From Actinomyces procaprae (GTDB lineage Bacteria; Actinomycetota; Actinomycetes; Actinomycetales; Actinomycetaceae): DNA of 64,000 nt. The translations under genes and the position numbers were made by a program. Under the pieces are notes generated by a model. The model was not told the DNA's origin. It did no database searches and was given only the letters and a program-made list of their open reading frames with translations. Positions 51,561-63,095 of this stretch are shown here, one piece after another. The stretch covers positions 1,364,001 to 1,428,000 of the forward strand of contig NZ_CP039292.1 in assembly GCF_004798665.1 (NCBI RefSeq), written 5' to 3'. Numbering within the stretch: position 1 is the stretch's first letter; each line of letters starts with the position of its first letter.

Positions 51561-51946
51561 GTCGGCGCCCCGGGTCCGCGCTCATACGGCGTGTTGCCGG
51601 CGGCCTGCGCGCCGTGCGCGGAGGCCATGGGGATGCGGACGGCGCCGAGCCGGCCCCGGCGCCTCGGCGCGGCGACACCCCCATCAAGGACCTGGAGCCC
51701 CGTAGGCGCGCCCGCGTATCGGGCGTACTGCGCGCGGTCACCTACCGGCCCGCCTCCGCTAAGCCGACACTGGTCGGCCAGCTTTATGACGGCACCGGTG
51801 CGGTGGACCTGGTTTGGATAGGTCGGCGCACCATCGCCGGTATCGGGCCGGGTGTCCGCCTGCGCGCCGAGGGCATGGTGGTGGCGGGTCGCACCCGCCC
51901 CAGCATCTACAACCCCCTGTATGAGCTCATTGGGGAGGACGAATGA
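51557..51946 (+). CDS. OB-fold nucleic-acid-binding-type protein (Rv2694c-like)
   Basis: A 129-aa protein whose core (PRRRARVSGVLRAVTYRPAS, LVGQLYDGTGAVDLVWIGRR, then GVRLRAEGMVV) has the five-strand pattern of a RecG/tRNA-anticodon-type OB fold. Conserved actinobacterial relatives lie at the same position. Binding of nucleic acid is inferred from the fold; no partner is known. It overlaps both neighbours by 4 bp (ATGA). Confidence 0.8.
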   Translation: MSRRPGSALIRRVAGGLRAVRGGHGDADGAEPAPAPRRGDTPIKDLEPRRRARVSGVLRAVTYRPASAKPTLVGQLYDGTGAVDLVWIGRRTIAGIGPGVRLRAEGMVVAGRTRPSIYNPLYELIGEDE

Positions 51947-52659
51947 ACGAGCATCCGGGCGGTGCGACACCGGTGACCCGCGGCGAACGCCCCGAGCGCG
52001 CAGGCCACGGAGGGCTCAGAGCCCTGGACGCCGATCGCTTCGACGCCGCTGCCGCCGTTGGCGGCTGGCGCGGCATCCTGGAGTCGGTCGCCCCCACGCT
52101 GGTCTTCGTCTGTGTCCTCGCCGTTCGTCCCGACGCGCTGGTGCCCGCCCTGGCCGGCTCCCTGCTGGTCAGCGCCGCGGCCCTGCTTGCGCGGCTGCTG
52201 GGACGCCAGCCGCTGACCCAGGTGCTCGGCGGCGGCGCCCTGGCCGTTATCAGCGCTCTGTGGGCGTGGCGCTCCGGAAGCGCCACGAATTTCTATGCGA
52301 CCGGCCTGGTGATCAATGCCGTCTGGTTGGCGGTCACCGGCGGGTCGCTGCTGCTGCGTCGTCCGCTGGTCGGCCTGCTCCTGGATGCCTGGCATGCCGC
52401 CTCCGGCAGCGGACGGGGCGAACAGAGTGCCGCTGTCGCCCGCCGCCACGCGCTGGGCACCGCGATCCTCGCCGCCATGTTCGCCCTGAGGCTGGCGGTG
52501 GAACTGCCCTTGTACCTGGCCGGCGAGGCCGCGGTCGGGGCCTTGGGCATCGCTCGGCTCCTGCTCGGCCTGCCCCTGTTCGCTGTGACTGTGTGGTTCG
52601 TGTGGCTGGTCGTCGGCCCGGCCCTTAGGCGGGCTCCTGCGCCTGCGCCTCAGGGCTGA
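51943..52659 (+). CDS. DUF3159 family membrane protein
   Basis: A 238-aa membrane protein with about six hydrophobic segments (APTLVFVCVLAVRPDALVPA, then ALAGSLLVSAAALLARLLG, TGLVINAVWLAVTGGSLLL, LGIARLLLGLPLFAVTVWFV). The conserved DUF3159 opening is AVGGWRGILESVAPTLVF. It corresponds to Rv2693c. The function is unknown. Its 3' end overlaps the convergent trkA gene by 35 bp, so the two messages have complementary ends. Confidence 0.85.
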   Translation: MNEHPGGATPVTRGERPERAGHGGLRALDADRFDAAAAVGGWRGILESVAPTLVFVCVLAVRPDALVPALAGSLLVSAAALLARLLGRQPLTQVLGGGALAVISALWAWRSGSATNFYATGLVINAVWLAVTGGSLLLRRPLVGLLLDAWHAASGSGRGEQSAAVARRHALGTAILAAMFALRLAVELPLYLAGEAAVGALGIARLLLGLPLFAVTVWFVWLVVGPALRRAPAPAPQG

Positions 52660-53353
52660 CCGAGCCCGTCGCCGGGGCCTGCTGCGTGGCGGCGGTGAAG
52701 ATCGCGGGAACCTCTGCCAACGCGGCCTCGCCCGCCTGCGCGGTCAAGAAGAGGAGCTCATCGCCTCTCTCGAAGCGCTCCTCGTGGCCCGGGCGGATCG
52801 GCCGGTAGTCGCGCAGGATCGCGGTGAGCACCGTGTGCGGGGGCAATTCCACGGCGCTGACCAGCTCGCCGATCACGGGGGAGTCGTCCGGCAGCGTCAG
52901 CTCGTGCATGAGCGCACCGGACTGGTGGAAGGTGAACACGGGCACCAGGGCGCCGACGCTGACGGCCTCCTCCACCAGTGCCGTCATGATCCGCGGGGTC
53001 GACACGGCCACGTCCACCCCCCAGGTGTCGTCGAACAGCCACTCGTTCTTCGGATTGTTCACCCGCGCCACCGTGCGCGGTACCCCGTACTCGGTCTTGG
53101 CCAGCAGGGAGATGACCAGGTTGGCCTTGTCATCCCCGGTGGCCGAGACGACGACGTCGCAGTCGCCGGCGCCGGCATCGGCCAGCGAGCCCACGTCGCA
53201 GGCGTCCGCCAGCTGCCAGTCCGCCTCCGGCACGGAGGCGATGCGCATGGCGTCGGGGGAACGGTCTATCAGGGTGACGTCATGCCCGTGGCTGATGAGT
53301 TCCCGGGCGATCGAGCGCCCCACCGAGCCGGCTCCGGCAATGAGGATCTGCAT
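52625..53353 (-). CDS. trkA: TrkA-type potassium channel/transport regulator (CeoC-like)
   Basis: A 242-aa RCK protein with an N-terminal Rossmann domain (MQILIAGAGSVGRSIARELI, then DVTLIDRSPD) and a C-terminal TrkA-C domain (SPVIGELVSAVELPPHTVLT, then FERGDELLFLTA). It binds NAD(H) and controls K+ uptake. It is one of a pair of adjacent trkA genes; the other ends 2 bp upstream. The mycobacterial order ceoB-ceoC is kept. No Trk/Ktr membrane subunit is adjacent, though the APC permease is divergently placed. Confidence 0.9.
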   Translation of the reverse strand: MQILIAGAGSVGRSIARELISHGHDVTLIDRSPDAMRIASVPEADWQLADACDVGSLADAGAGDCDVVVSATGDDKANLVISLLAKTEYGVPRTVARVNNPKNEWLFDDTWGVDVAVSTPRIMTALVEEAVSVGALVPVFTFHQSGALMHELTLPDDSPVIGELVSAVELPPHTVLTAILRDYRPIRPGHEERFERGDELLFLTAQAGEAALAEVPAIFTAATQQAPATGSVSPEAQAQEPA

Positions 53354-53355
53354 GC

Positions 53356-54021
53356 TCAAACCTCCTGTGCGGGCGGGCGGGACAGCGCGCGCTGCAGTGC
53401 CGCCAGTTGCGGGGTGTAGGCGGCCAGGTGCAGCCGGTCGTGCTCCTGGATGATGGTGTTCTCCTGCGGGATGACGGCTCCCGAACCACGCGAGATCCAG
53501 GCGACCCGCACGCCGAGGCGGTCCTCCAGGGCGCCCACCGTGGTGCCGACCCACGCGGAGGACACATCGGGCTGCACCAGGCCCACCGCCCCTGAGGGAT
53601 CCATGAGCTCCCGGGCGGTTCCACCGGGGAGCACATGGCGCATCATGTGCTCGGCGGTCTGCCGCACGGTTGCCACCGTGGGAATGCCGAGCCGCTCGTA
53701 GACATCGGCGCGGGTGGCGTCGTAGATGCGGGCTACCACATGCTCCACTCCGAACAGCTCCCGCGCCACGCGCGCCGCAATGATGTTGGAGTTGTCCCCG
53801 TTTGACACTGCGGCGAAGGCGTAGGCCTCGTCGATTCCCGCCTGCTCCAGGGCATCCCGGTCGAAGCCGATCCCCTTGATCTTGCGGCCGTTGAAGGTGG
53901 GCGGGAGGCGCCGGAAGGCGTCGGAGTTACGGTCGATTACGGCCACCGAATGACCCATACGGTCCAGCTGGGTGGCCATGGAGGCGCCCACTCGGCCGCA
54001 GCCCATGATGACGAAGTGCAC
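53356..54021 (-). CDS. trkA: TrkA-type potassium transport regulator (CeoB-like)
   Basis: A 221-aa RCK protein with a Rossmann domain (VHFVIMGCGRVGASMATQLD, then SVAVIDRNSDAF) and a TrkA-C domain (VGTTVGALEDRLGVRVAWIS). GTG 54021 is the start; the open frame continues far upstream only because it is antisense to the permease gene. It is first of the two-gene trkA operon and divergent from the APC permease across 66 bp, so both may share a control region and act on the same transport process. Confidence 0.9.
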   Translation of the reverse strand: MHFVIMGCGRVGASMATQLDRMGHSVAVIDRNSDAFRRLPPTFNGRKIKGIGFDRDALEQAGIDEAYAFAAVSNGDNSNIIAARVARELFGVEHVVARIYDATRADVYERLGIPTVATVRQTAEHMMRHVLPGGTARELMDPSGAVGLVQPDVSSAWVGTTVGALEDRLGVRVAWISRGSGAVIPQENTIIQEHDRLHLAAYTPQLAALQRALSRPPAQEV

Positions 54022-54087
54022 GGGGGCAACGGTACCCCGTCGTCGCACGCTTGGCGCAGGCGGGAGGCGGACGTAGCATCGTCGTTC

Positions 54088-56181
54088 GTGCGTGACTTCG
54101 CCGACCGCGTCAAGCGGCTTCTTGTCGGCCGCCCGGTGCCCGGCCGGGCACCGGGGGAGACCCTCCTCCCCAAACGGATCGCCCTGCCCGTCTTCGCCTC
54201 CGACGCCCTGTCCAAGGTCGGGTACGTGCCGGATGCAGTCCTGGTCACCCTGGCGGTAGCGGGTGCGGCCGCAACGGTCGCGGCGCCCTGGATCGCGCTT
54301 GCCGTCGTCGGCGTGCTCGTCATTGTGGTGGCCTCCTACCGCCAGACCGTCCACGCCTATCCCTCCGGCGGCGACTACGAGGTGGTCTCCACCAACCTTG
54401 GCGACCGGGCGGGGCTGCTGGCCGCCTCCGCCCAGTTGAGCGAGTACGTGCTCACCGCGGCCGTGTCCACCTGCGCTGGTGCCGGCTACCTGGCCGCCAT
54501 CGTGCCCGCGCTGGACCCCTACAGGGTGGAGATCGCCGTCGGCCTGGTCACTGTCCTGGCGCTGGTCAACCTGCGCGGCGGTCGCGAGCCCGGCGGCGCC
54601 CCGGTCCTGCCCGCCTACCTGTTCATGGGTGCTGTAGGGGCAATGGCCGTGGTCGGCCTCATCCAGGAGCTGACCGGCGCCCTGGGGCGGGCCCCCTCCG
54701 CATCCTATGAAGTTGTTTCCCAGGCCGGTCGGAACCAGGGCCTCACGGGCCTGGCCGGGGCCTTCCTCGTCCTGCGTGCCTTCGCCTCCGGCAGCGCCGC
54801 CCTCGCCGGCGTGAATGCGATCGCCGACGGCGTGCCCTCCTTTCAGCGTCCCAAGTCCAGGAACGCAGCCGCCGTACTGGCGCTGTTCGGGCTCATCGCA
54901 GCCGCGATGCTGCTGAGCGTGGTGCACCTGGCCGGGGCTGTCGGTGTGCACATGGTTGAGAACCCCGCCACCGACCTGGTGGACCACGGGGCGCCGCTGG
55001 GTGAGGACTACCGCCAGGATCCTGCGATAGGGCAGATCGCGGCGGTCGTCTTCGCCGGCTTCCGTCCCATGTTCTACGTGGTGACCGCGGCTACCGGACT
55101 GATCCTGGTGCTGGCCGCGAACACCGCCTTCAATCGCTTCCCAGCACTGGCCGGTGCCCTCGGCCGTGACGAGTTCCTGCCCCGGCAGCTGTCCCAGCGC
55201 GGCGACCGCCTCTCCCGTTCCAACGGCATCATCGTGCCGTGGGCGGGCGCGGTGGTGTTCATCGTCGGCTTCCAGGCCAGCCCGTACCGGCTGATTCAGC
55301 TGTTCGTCGTCGGCGTGTTCATCTCCTTCACACTGTCCCAGATCGGCATGGTGCACCACTGGAGCCGGGAACTGGCCACCGCCACCGACCCCGGCAAGCG
55401 CCGCCGGACGTACCGCTCGCGCATCGTCAACGCCATCGGAGTGGCGGCAACCGGGACCGTGCTGGTGGTAGTCCTGCTGACCAAGTTCACCCGCGGCGCC
55501 TGGATCACCGTGGCCATCATGGCGGTGCTGTACCTGGTGATGAGTGCCATCCGCAGCCACTACCGGCGCGTGAGTGAGGAGATCGCCATCGGCGACCTGC
55601 ACGACGCACGCCCGCTGCCCGCGCACGTGCACGCCATTGTGCTGGCCTCCCGCCTGCACCGGCCGACTCTGAGGGCCCTGACCTACGCGTTGTCCACCCA
55701 GCCGACATCCATCGAGGCCGTATCCGTTGACATCGGCGACGGCGGCGCCGCGCGGCTCCTGCGCGACTGGGAGGACGCCGAGCTGCCGGTGCCGCTGACG
55801 GTGCTCGACTCCCCGCACCGGGATGTCACCCGCCCCGTCGTCTCCTACGTGCGCAGCGTGCGACGGGACTCGCCGCGTGAGCTGGTGGTGGTGTTCCTTC
55901 CCGAGTACCTGGTGCGCCATTGGTGGGAGCGGGCCCTGCACAACCAGACCGCGCGGCGGCTTAAGACCGCGCTGTTGCTCACCCCGGGCGTGGTGGTCGC
56001 ACCCGTTCCCTGGCGGCTGGGTCCGCTCGGTGAGAGTCACATTCACCGCGGTTCGCGCGCGGGCACGGCCGAGGACATCATGGACGTCGACGTCGCCACC
56101 CGCAGCGCGCAGGAGCATAGGCTCGCTCCCTCTCACAACCCGAGTACCAACCGCCCGCCCACGACGCAGGAGAACGCATGA
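54088..56181 (+). CDS. APC-superfamily amino-acid/K+ permease (Rv2690c-like)
   Basis: A 697-aa membrane protein. The first ~480 residues carry about 12 helices of the APC fold, including VFASDALSKVGYVPDAVLVT and YPSGGDYEVVSTNLGDRAG. The C-terminal ~200 residues form a soluble domain with HVHAIVLASRLHRPTLRALT and VVVFLPEYLVRHWWERALHN. This layout matches APC permeases next to trkA in actinobacteria and resembles KimA-type K+ importers, so K+ transport is plausible. The GTG start at 54088 is read from family similarity. It is coupled to the TRAM methyltransferase gene by ATGA. Confidence 0.88.
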   Translation: MRDFADRVKRLLVGRPVPGRAPGETLLPKRIALPVFASDALSKVGYVPDAVLVTLAVAGAAATVAAPWIALAVVGVLVIVVASYRQTVHAYPSGGDYEVVSTNLGDRAGLLAASAQLSEYVLTAAVSTCAGAGYLAAIVPALDPYRVEIAVGLVTVLALVNLRGGREPGGAPVLPAYLFMGAVGAMAVVGLIQELTGALGRAPSASYEVVSQAGRNQGLTGLAGAFLVLRAFASGSAALAGVNAIADGVPSFQRPKSRNAAAVLALFGLIAAAMLLSVVHLAGAVGVHMVENPATDLVDHGAPLGEDYRQDPAIGQIAAVVFAGFRPMFYVVTAATGLILVLAANTAFNRFPALAGALGRDEFLPRQLSQRGDRLSRSNGIIVPWAGAVVFIVGFQASPYRLIQLFVVGVFISFTLSQIGMVHHWSRELATATDPGKRRRTYRSRIVNAIGVAATGTVLVVVLLTKFTRGAWITVAIMAVLYLVMSAIRSHYRRVSEEIAIGDLHDARPLPAHVHAIVLASRLHRPTLRALTYALSTQPTSIEAVSVDIGDGGAARLLRDWEDAELPVPLTVLDSPHRDVTRPVVSYVRSVRRDSPRELVVVFLPEYLVRHWWERALHNQTARRLKTALLLTPGVVVAPVPWRLGPLGESHIHRGSRAGTAEDIMDVDVATRSAQEHRLAPSHNPSTNRPPTTQENA

Positions 56182-57647
56182 GCCCCCATCGTCGCCCCGC
56201 CCCGCCCCGCCGGTCGGCGCCGCTCCCGGCAACCCCCGAATACGTGACGCTGACAGTCGGCGCTCCCGCACACGGCGGCCACTGCCTCGCCCGTCCCGTC
56301 GACGACCCCTCCGGGCGCGTCGTATTCGTCCGCCACGCGCTGCCCGGAGAGCAGGTGCGGGCGGTGATGACGGAGAAGAACTCCAAGATCTGGCGGGCCG
56401 ACACCGTCGAGGTACTGTCCGCCTCGCCCGACCGGGTGCGCCCACTGTGGCCGGAGGCCGGACCCGGGGGAGTGGGCGGCGGGGAGCTGTCCCACGTCTC
56501 CCTGCCCGCCCAGCGCACCTGGAAGCGGTGGGTACTGGCCGACTGCCTGCGGCGCATCGGTGGCGCGGCGGTGGTCGACGCCGTCTCCTCCCTGCCGGGC
56601 GTCACCGGAGGAGCGGTGCCGATCGAGGCCATGCCGGGTGATGCTGCTGCGGAGGCGGATCCCGATCCGAGAGTGCGAGCCCGTGCCGGTGCCGGGACCC
56701 GCACGCGCATCTCGCTGTCGGTCACCGAGGACGGCGAGGCCGGCATGCACGGTTTCCGCTCCGGCACCGTGCTGCCTGTGCGGGAAGTGCCCCTGGCAGT
56801 GCGCGCCATCCAGGAGCTTGGACTGATTGAGCGCGCACTGTGGCGCAAGCACTTCCGCCCGGGCATGCGCATCGACGCCGTCGCCCCCAGCGAGGGCGAG
56901 CCCCTGGTCCTACTGGAGGGTGGTGGAAGGCGAGCCCGGACCCAGACCGTGCTGACTGCCGCCGGGCGTTCCACCGGCCGCCGGAGGGTCGGCGAGGTGG
57001 TGGACGCGGCCGGCCTGGGCCTGGGGAGGCTGCATTACTCCGTGCATGCCGACGGCTTCTGGCAGTCCCACCGCGAGGCCCCGAGCGTGCTGGTGGACCG
57101 GGTAGTGCGTGCTGCACTCGGGGAGGAGCCGACCGCCTGCGGCACCCGTGCCGACGACGCCCCGTTGGATACCGCGCGCACCGCCGGCACTCGTGTCCTC
57201 GAGCTGTATGCCGGGGCCGGACTGTTCACGCTGCCGCTGGCCGCCCTGGCCGGCGCGGTGCACTCCCTGGAGGGCAGTGGGCAAGCGGTCGGCGACGCCC
57301 GCCGCACGCTGCACGACTATACCGGTGCGGAGCTGACCGCAGGTCGTGTCACCCCGGATGCGGTGGCGCAGCTCGGCCGCTTCGAGGCCCACGGCTCCGC
57401 CGCAGGAGCGGGCGCCGACGTCGTCGTCCTGGACCCGCCCCGGCAGGGTGCCGGCCGCGGAATCATTCAGGCGGTGGCGGCCTTGAACCCGCGTCGGGTG
57501 GTGATGGTCGCCTGCGATCCGGCGGCACTCGCACGCGACCTGGGCGTCTGCCTGGAGGTCGGCTATCGGCCTGCGGCCATGAGCGCCTTGGACATGTTCC
57601 CGCACACGCACCACTTCGAGACCATCGCCGTGCTGCAGCGGAGCTGA
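56178..57647 (+). CDS. TRAM-domain 23S rRNA (uracil-5-)-methyltransferase, RlmD/RumA-like
   Basis: A 489-aa enzyme. The N-terminal TRAM domain (VTLTVGAPAHGGHCLARPVD, then VVFVRHALPGEQVRAVM) binds RNA. The C-terminal SAM-dependent domain has VLELYAGAGLFTLPLAALAG, VVVLDPPRQGAG and the catalytic Cys 446 in VVMVACDPAALARDLGV. The family's iron-sulfur Cys motif is not apparent, as in other actinobacterial members (Rv2689c). The particular uridine cannot be deduced. It follows the permease gene as in mycobacteria. Confidence 0.9.
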   Translation: MSPHRRPAPPRRSAPLPATPEYVTLTVGAPAHGGHCLARPVDDPSGRVVFVRHALPGEQVRAVMTEKNSKIWRADTVEVLSASPDRVRPLWPEAGPGGVGGGELSHVSLPAQRTWKRWVLADCLRRIGGAAVVDAVSSLPGVTGGAVPIEAMPGDAAAEADPDPRVRARAGAGTRTRISLSVTEDGEAGMHGFRSGTVLPVREVPLAVRAIQELGLIERALWRKHFRPGMRIDAVAPSEGEPLVLLEGGGRRARTQTVLTAAGRSTGRRRVGEVVDAAGLGLGRLHYSVHADGFWQSHREAPSVLVDRVVRAALGEEPTACGTRADDAPLDTARTAGTRVLELYAGAGLFTLPLAALAGAVHSLEGSGQAVGDARRTLHDYTGAELTAGRVTPDAVAQLGRFEAHGSAAGAGADVVVLDPPRQGAGRGIIQAVAALNPRRVVMVACDPAALARDLGVCLEVGYRPAAMSALDMFPHTHHFETIAVLQRS

Positions 57648-57846
57648 CTGCGGAATGGCCCTGTGCTCCAGCGGCGGGTCCGCGTTTTCGCAACTCCCGT
57701 GTGGCGTATGCCGCGGCGGCGGCGCTCCCGAGTCGTGCCGCTGTGCCGCAGGTTGCCGCCGGATGAAGCATCGTCGGCTACCGTGATCGGCAGCCGACTT
57801 CACCGCAGTGCATGCAGTGCGCCAGCGCGCACCAGGATGAACAGGA

Positions 57847-60549
<2,703 letters not shown>

Positions 60550-60775
60550 GAGGCGGCCCGCCCGCCGCAGTCTCGGTCCTCAGCGGAGGGCGCACCGGCG
60601 TCCACAGGTGTGTTTCATGCCAGGTGCCGCGGGTGCTCTCCACACCTCCGCTGCGCACATTTCGCGATTGCGTCAGTATCTTGCGATGTCTCGGTGCTTG
60701 GCCGGCTCAGTCCGGGTCGGCCGAACACCGGCGTCACTGGCGCGAACGAGGTGCGCTAAGGGAGAGGAGACGACA

Positions 60776-61168
60776 ATGGATGGGATATGGGGAGCGGGCT
60801 GGAGTCCGGATGGGGATGTGGACGACGCCAACGGTCGGCCCGCACCGCATGGGGGACTCGGCGAGCTGGCGAATCGCCCCAAGGGGCTGGTTTCCACCAT
60901 CGGGGGGTTGATGCCGGTTGATCGTCCGGTGAAACTGTCTGAGACTGTGGCGGCCAACGTTCGCCTGGAAGCAGCGCGAGTCGGAGTTACCCAAGGGGAC
61001 CTGGCTCGCGAACTCGGCTTGTCCCGTTCGGCAGTTTCCCTGCGCTACACGCATAGAGTCGCCTGGCGTATTGATGAACTCGAGCGTGTCGCCTGGTACT
61101 TGAACCTACCGGTCACCGACCTGTTCGCCCCTCCGGAGGCGAGGCGGCGGCGTACCACGTTCTTTTAG
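60776..61168 (+). CDS. Small helix-turn-helix (Cro/CI-type) DNA-binding protein
   Basis: A 130-aa protein. The N-terminal ~55 residues are Gly/Asp-rich and probably disordered. The C-terminal part has LEAARVGVTQGDLARELGLS, then RSAVSLRYTHRVAWRIDELE and LNLPVTDLF, the pattern of an XRE HTH with a host-type 'layer' helix. The ATG is preceded by GGGAGAGGAG (60760-60769). No partner gene lies beside it, and it is not clearly phage-derived. A role as a local regulator, perhaps of acnA, is only a guess. Confidence 0.75.
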   Translation: MDGIWGAGWSPDGDVDDANGRPAPHGGLGELANRPKGLVSTIGGLMPVDRPVKLSETVAANVRLEAARVGVTQGDLARELGLSRSAVSLRYTHRVAWRIDELERVAWYLNLPVTDLFAPPEARRRRTTFF

Positions 61169-61217
61169 CTGCATCGCAGCGATGCTTCGGGCTCCGGTTG
61201 TCTGCCCATGCGTCCCC

Positions 61218-61343
61218 CTGTGGGTGCTGCTCGCCTGCCTGTGGGCACTGGTCGTCTGCCTGTGGGCACTGGTCGTCTGTCTGTGGGCTCTGCTCGTCTG
61301 TCTGTGGGCTCTGCTCGTCTGTCTGTGGGTGCCGGTTGTCCGC
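61218..61343. repeat. 21-bp tandem repeat, six units
   Basis: Six head-to-tail units of 21 bp, of the form CTGTGGGCACTGGTCGTCTG plus one base, with a few substitutions between units. Because the period is a multiple of three, several frames stay open on both strands (for example LWALVVC repeats on plus), but no ribosome site or family match supports translation. Probably a non-coding minisatellite. Confidence 0.8.
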
Positions 61344-61691
61344 CCGCCCCGTGCGCCCGCCCGCGCCTCGGGCGGGAATGCGGATTGAGGTGTGTGAGAT
61401 CGGGTGGAAACATGCGAGCCTGGCTCACGAGGATAGTGCTGGGGTGGACAGTGTAGGGCTGGCATGGATCGGCGTGACTCATGGTGGTGGGGCCGCCTGC
61501 GACCAGGTGGCGCGGCTAACGAGTCTGCCAGGAGCATGCTTGGTCAGGAATCGTCACGACATTCCAGATCCGCACTCGGGGGTCGTGTACGGGGTTGCGG
61601 TGGTTGGCCCGTGCTTGACGATGTGGCTGTGCGCTACGCCTATTAGGGGTCTGCCACGCCATTTGGTGGGTTACTGAGCGTCGTCGGGGCA

Positions 61692-62040
61692 GGTGGTGGC
61701 TTGGGTGTCTGGTGCTGGTGCGGGCCGGTTGGTCTGGTGGGGGCTGGTTGGTCTGGTGGTGGCTTGGGTGTCTGGTTCTGGTGCGGGGCGGTTGGTCTGG
61801 TGGGGGCTGGTTGGTCTGGTGGTGGCTTGGGTGTTTGGTGCTGGTTGGTCTGGTGGTGGCTTGGGTGTTTGGTGCTGGTTGGTCTGGTGGTGGCTTGGGT
61901 GTTTGGTGCTGGTTGGTCTGGTGGTGGCTTGGGTGTTTGGTGCTGGTTGGTCTGGTGGTGGCTTGGGTGTTTGGTGCTGGTTGGTCTGGTGGTGGCTTGG
62001 GTGTCTGGTTCTGGTGCGGGTCAGTTGGTCTACTGGTGGC
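61692..62040. repeat. Minisatellite: two 63-bp units followed by 34-bp units
   Basis: The phrase GGTGGTGGC recurs at 61692, 61755 and 61818 (63-bp period). Then GGTTGGTCTGGTGGTGGCTT recurs at 61809, 61843, 61877, 61911, 61945 and 61979 (34-bp period). The array ends in a partial copy of the 63-bp form. The plus strand is almost free of A and C. The 34-bp units are near-identical, so copy number is likely to vary. All three plus frames stay open through it because the period is not a multiple of three and no unit contains a stop. Confidence 0.88.
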
Positions 62041-62618
62041 CCGGGACCCGGGTGCTGGGGCTGGCGCGGTCGCCGGTGACTGCATAGGCCAGGGATGACA
62101 GCGCGCGTAATGGAGCGCAGGGGTTGGGTAGCAGGGATGGGGGCCGGCGGGTGACACTACCTGTAGCGTGCGCGACCCCTCAGGCCGGGGCGCCCGAACC
62201 CTCAGGCCAGGGCTCCCGCCCCCCCGGGCCGGGGCGCAGCTCCTCGACGCCACCTTCACCGGCCGCACCTGCGAGCATCAGAAGCTCCCTTTGGCGGGAG
62301 GTTCATTGAGCCGTTTTCGCCAGGCTCGGCGGCTCGGGGGAGCAGATCGGTGCGATGTTGCGGGAAGACTGAGCCGGGAGTGCGCGCGGTGCAGTGCACG
62401 CGGGGGTCCGCACCACCTTGCGCTGGCCTGGACCTCCCCGTCATCAGGCGAACTCTGGACAGCCTGAGGGACCTCCTGGCGAGGGAAGGCGCATTCAAAG
62501 AGGGTTCTGCCAGCGCGTAGTTCCCGCATGCTCCCCACGTGCACGCGAAGAAGGCGCGGTTGCCTCGCCGCGTCCGTGGCGCTGTGAAGATTCATCCGGA
62601 GCGCTCGCTCTCGCAGCG

Positions 62619-62635
62619 TTACGTTAATTACGTAA
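62619..62635. promoter_or_regulatory. Palindrome TTACGT-N5-ACGTAA in an AT-rich island
   Basis: Arms TTACGT (62619-62624) and ACGTAA (62630-62635) flank TAATT. The surrounding ~45 bp is strikingly AT-rich for this genome. It has the form of an operator for a dimeric regulator (Crp/Fnr- or TetR-like spacing), but no regulator is identified. It lies about 460 bp before porG. Confidence 0.4.
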
Positions 62636-62698
62636 ATACAACGTTGCCTTTTTGGTGTGGTCACGCGGTTTTCGGCGTGTCATACATTACTGCGATTT

Positions 62699-62735
62699 GC
62701 GTGATCGGCGTGAGCTCAGCTTGCGCCGATCACGC
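62699..62735. repeat. Perfect 12-bp inverted repeat
   Basis: GCGTGATCGGCG (62699-62710) and CGCCGATCACGC (62724-62735) are exact reverse complements separated by 13 bases containing GAGCTC. The stem would be very stable in RNA, but no T-run follows, so a simple intrinsic terminator is unlikely on the plus strand. It may be an operator dyad or an RNA hairpin. Confidence 0.7.
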
Positions 62736-63095
62736 TGCGCTGACCCTGCTCGGATACGACTACATGGGGCGGTCGGGTGAGCCCGAACCTGCCCTGCTCA
62801 ACCGCAGAACAGGGCCCGGCGAAGGGTGTCGAGCCGACCCCCGAGAGCGCCGGAAGCATGCGATTACGCCGACGTCGTCGTCGGGAGTGCCGGTGGCTTG
62901 CCAGGGCGGGACGGACCCCGGAGGGCACCCCGGCCGGGGTGCCTGCGGACTAGGTGTGAGTGCACGGAATTGTCGGGACAAAGGCGCTCGCTCGGAGAAT
63001 TCGGCGTGTGAGTGTGCTCACGGATCTGACTCGGCGTCCTAAAGTCGGACCTGAGCGAACGCGGCCCCGATACGGGCGCCGGGCGAGGAGGCCAA

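Larger units (their letters stand above)
62041..63095. other. About 1 kb with no supported gene, upstream of the pyruvate oxidoreductase operon
   Basis: Open frames here are short, lack ribosome sites and give Arg/Pro/Ser-rich translations typical of high-GC noise. Notable non-coding features are short repeats of CCTCAGGCC near 62175-62230, an AT-rich island around 62615-62665, and two dyads listed separately. The promoter of the porG operon must lie in or near the 3' part. Confidence 0.5.

Noticed and set aside
54022..56445. Long upstream extension of the trkA minus-strand frame
   Set aside because: The part before GTG 54021 is antisense to the APC permease; the Rossmann domain begins right at 54021.
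61182..61537. Hydrophobic plus-strand peptide (LWALVVC repeats) and Arg/Thr/Gln-rich minus-strand peptide
   Set aside because: Both arise from the 21-bp tandem repeat; no ribosome site or homologue pattern supports translation.
61690..62040. CRISPR array
   Set aside because: The units are contiguous without unique spacers, and no cas gene is nearby.
61516..62268. 250-codon Pro/Thr/His/Gln-rich minus-strand frame
   Set aside because: It is produced by the 34-bp minisatellite, where all phases lack stops; low complexity and no start signal.
62539..63042. 167-codon plus-strand frame upstream of porG
   Set aside because: The translation is Arg/Ser/Cys-rich, crosses two dyads and an AT-rich island, and has no ribosome site.
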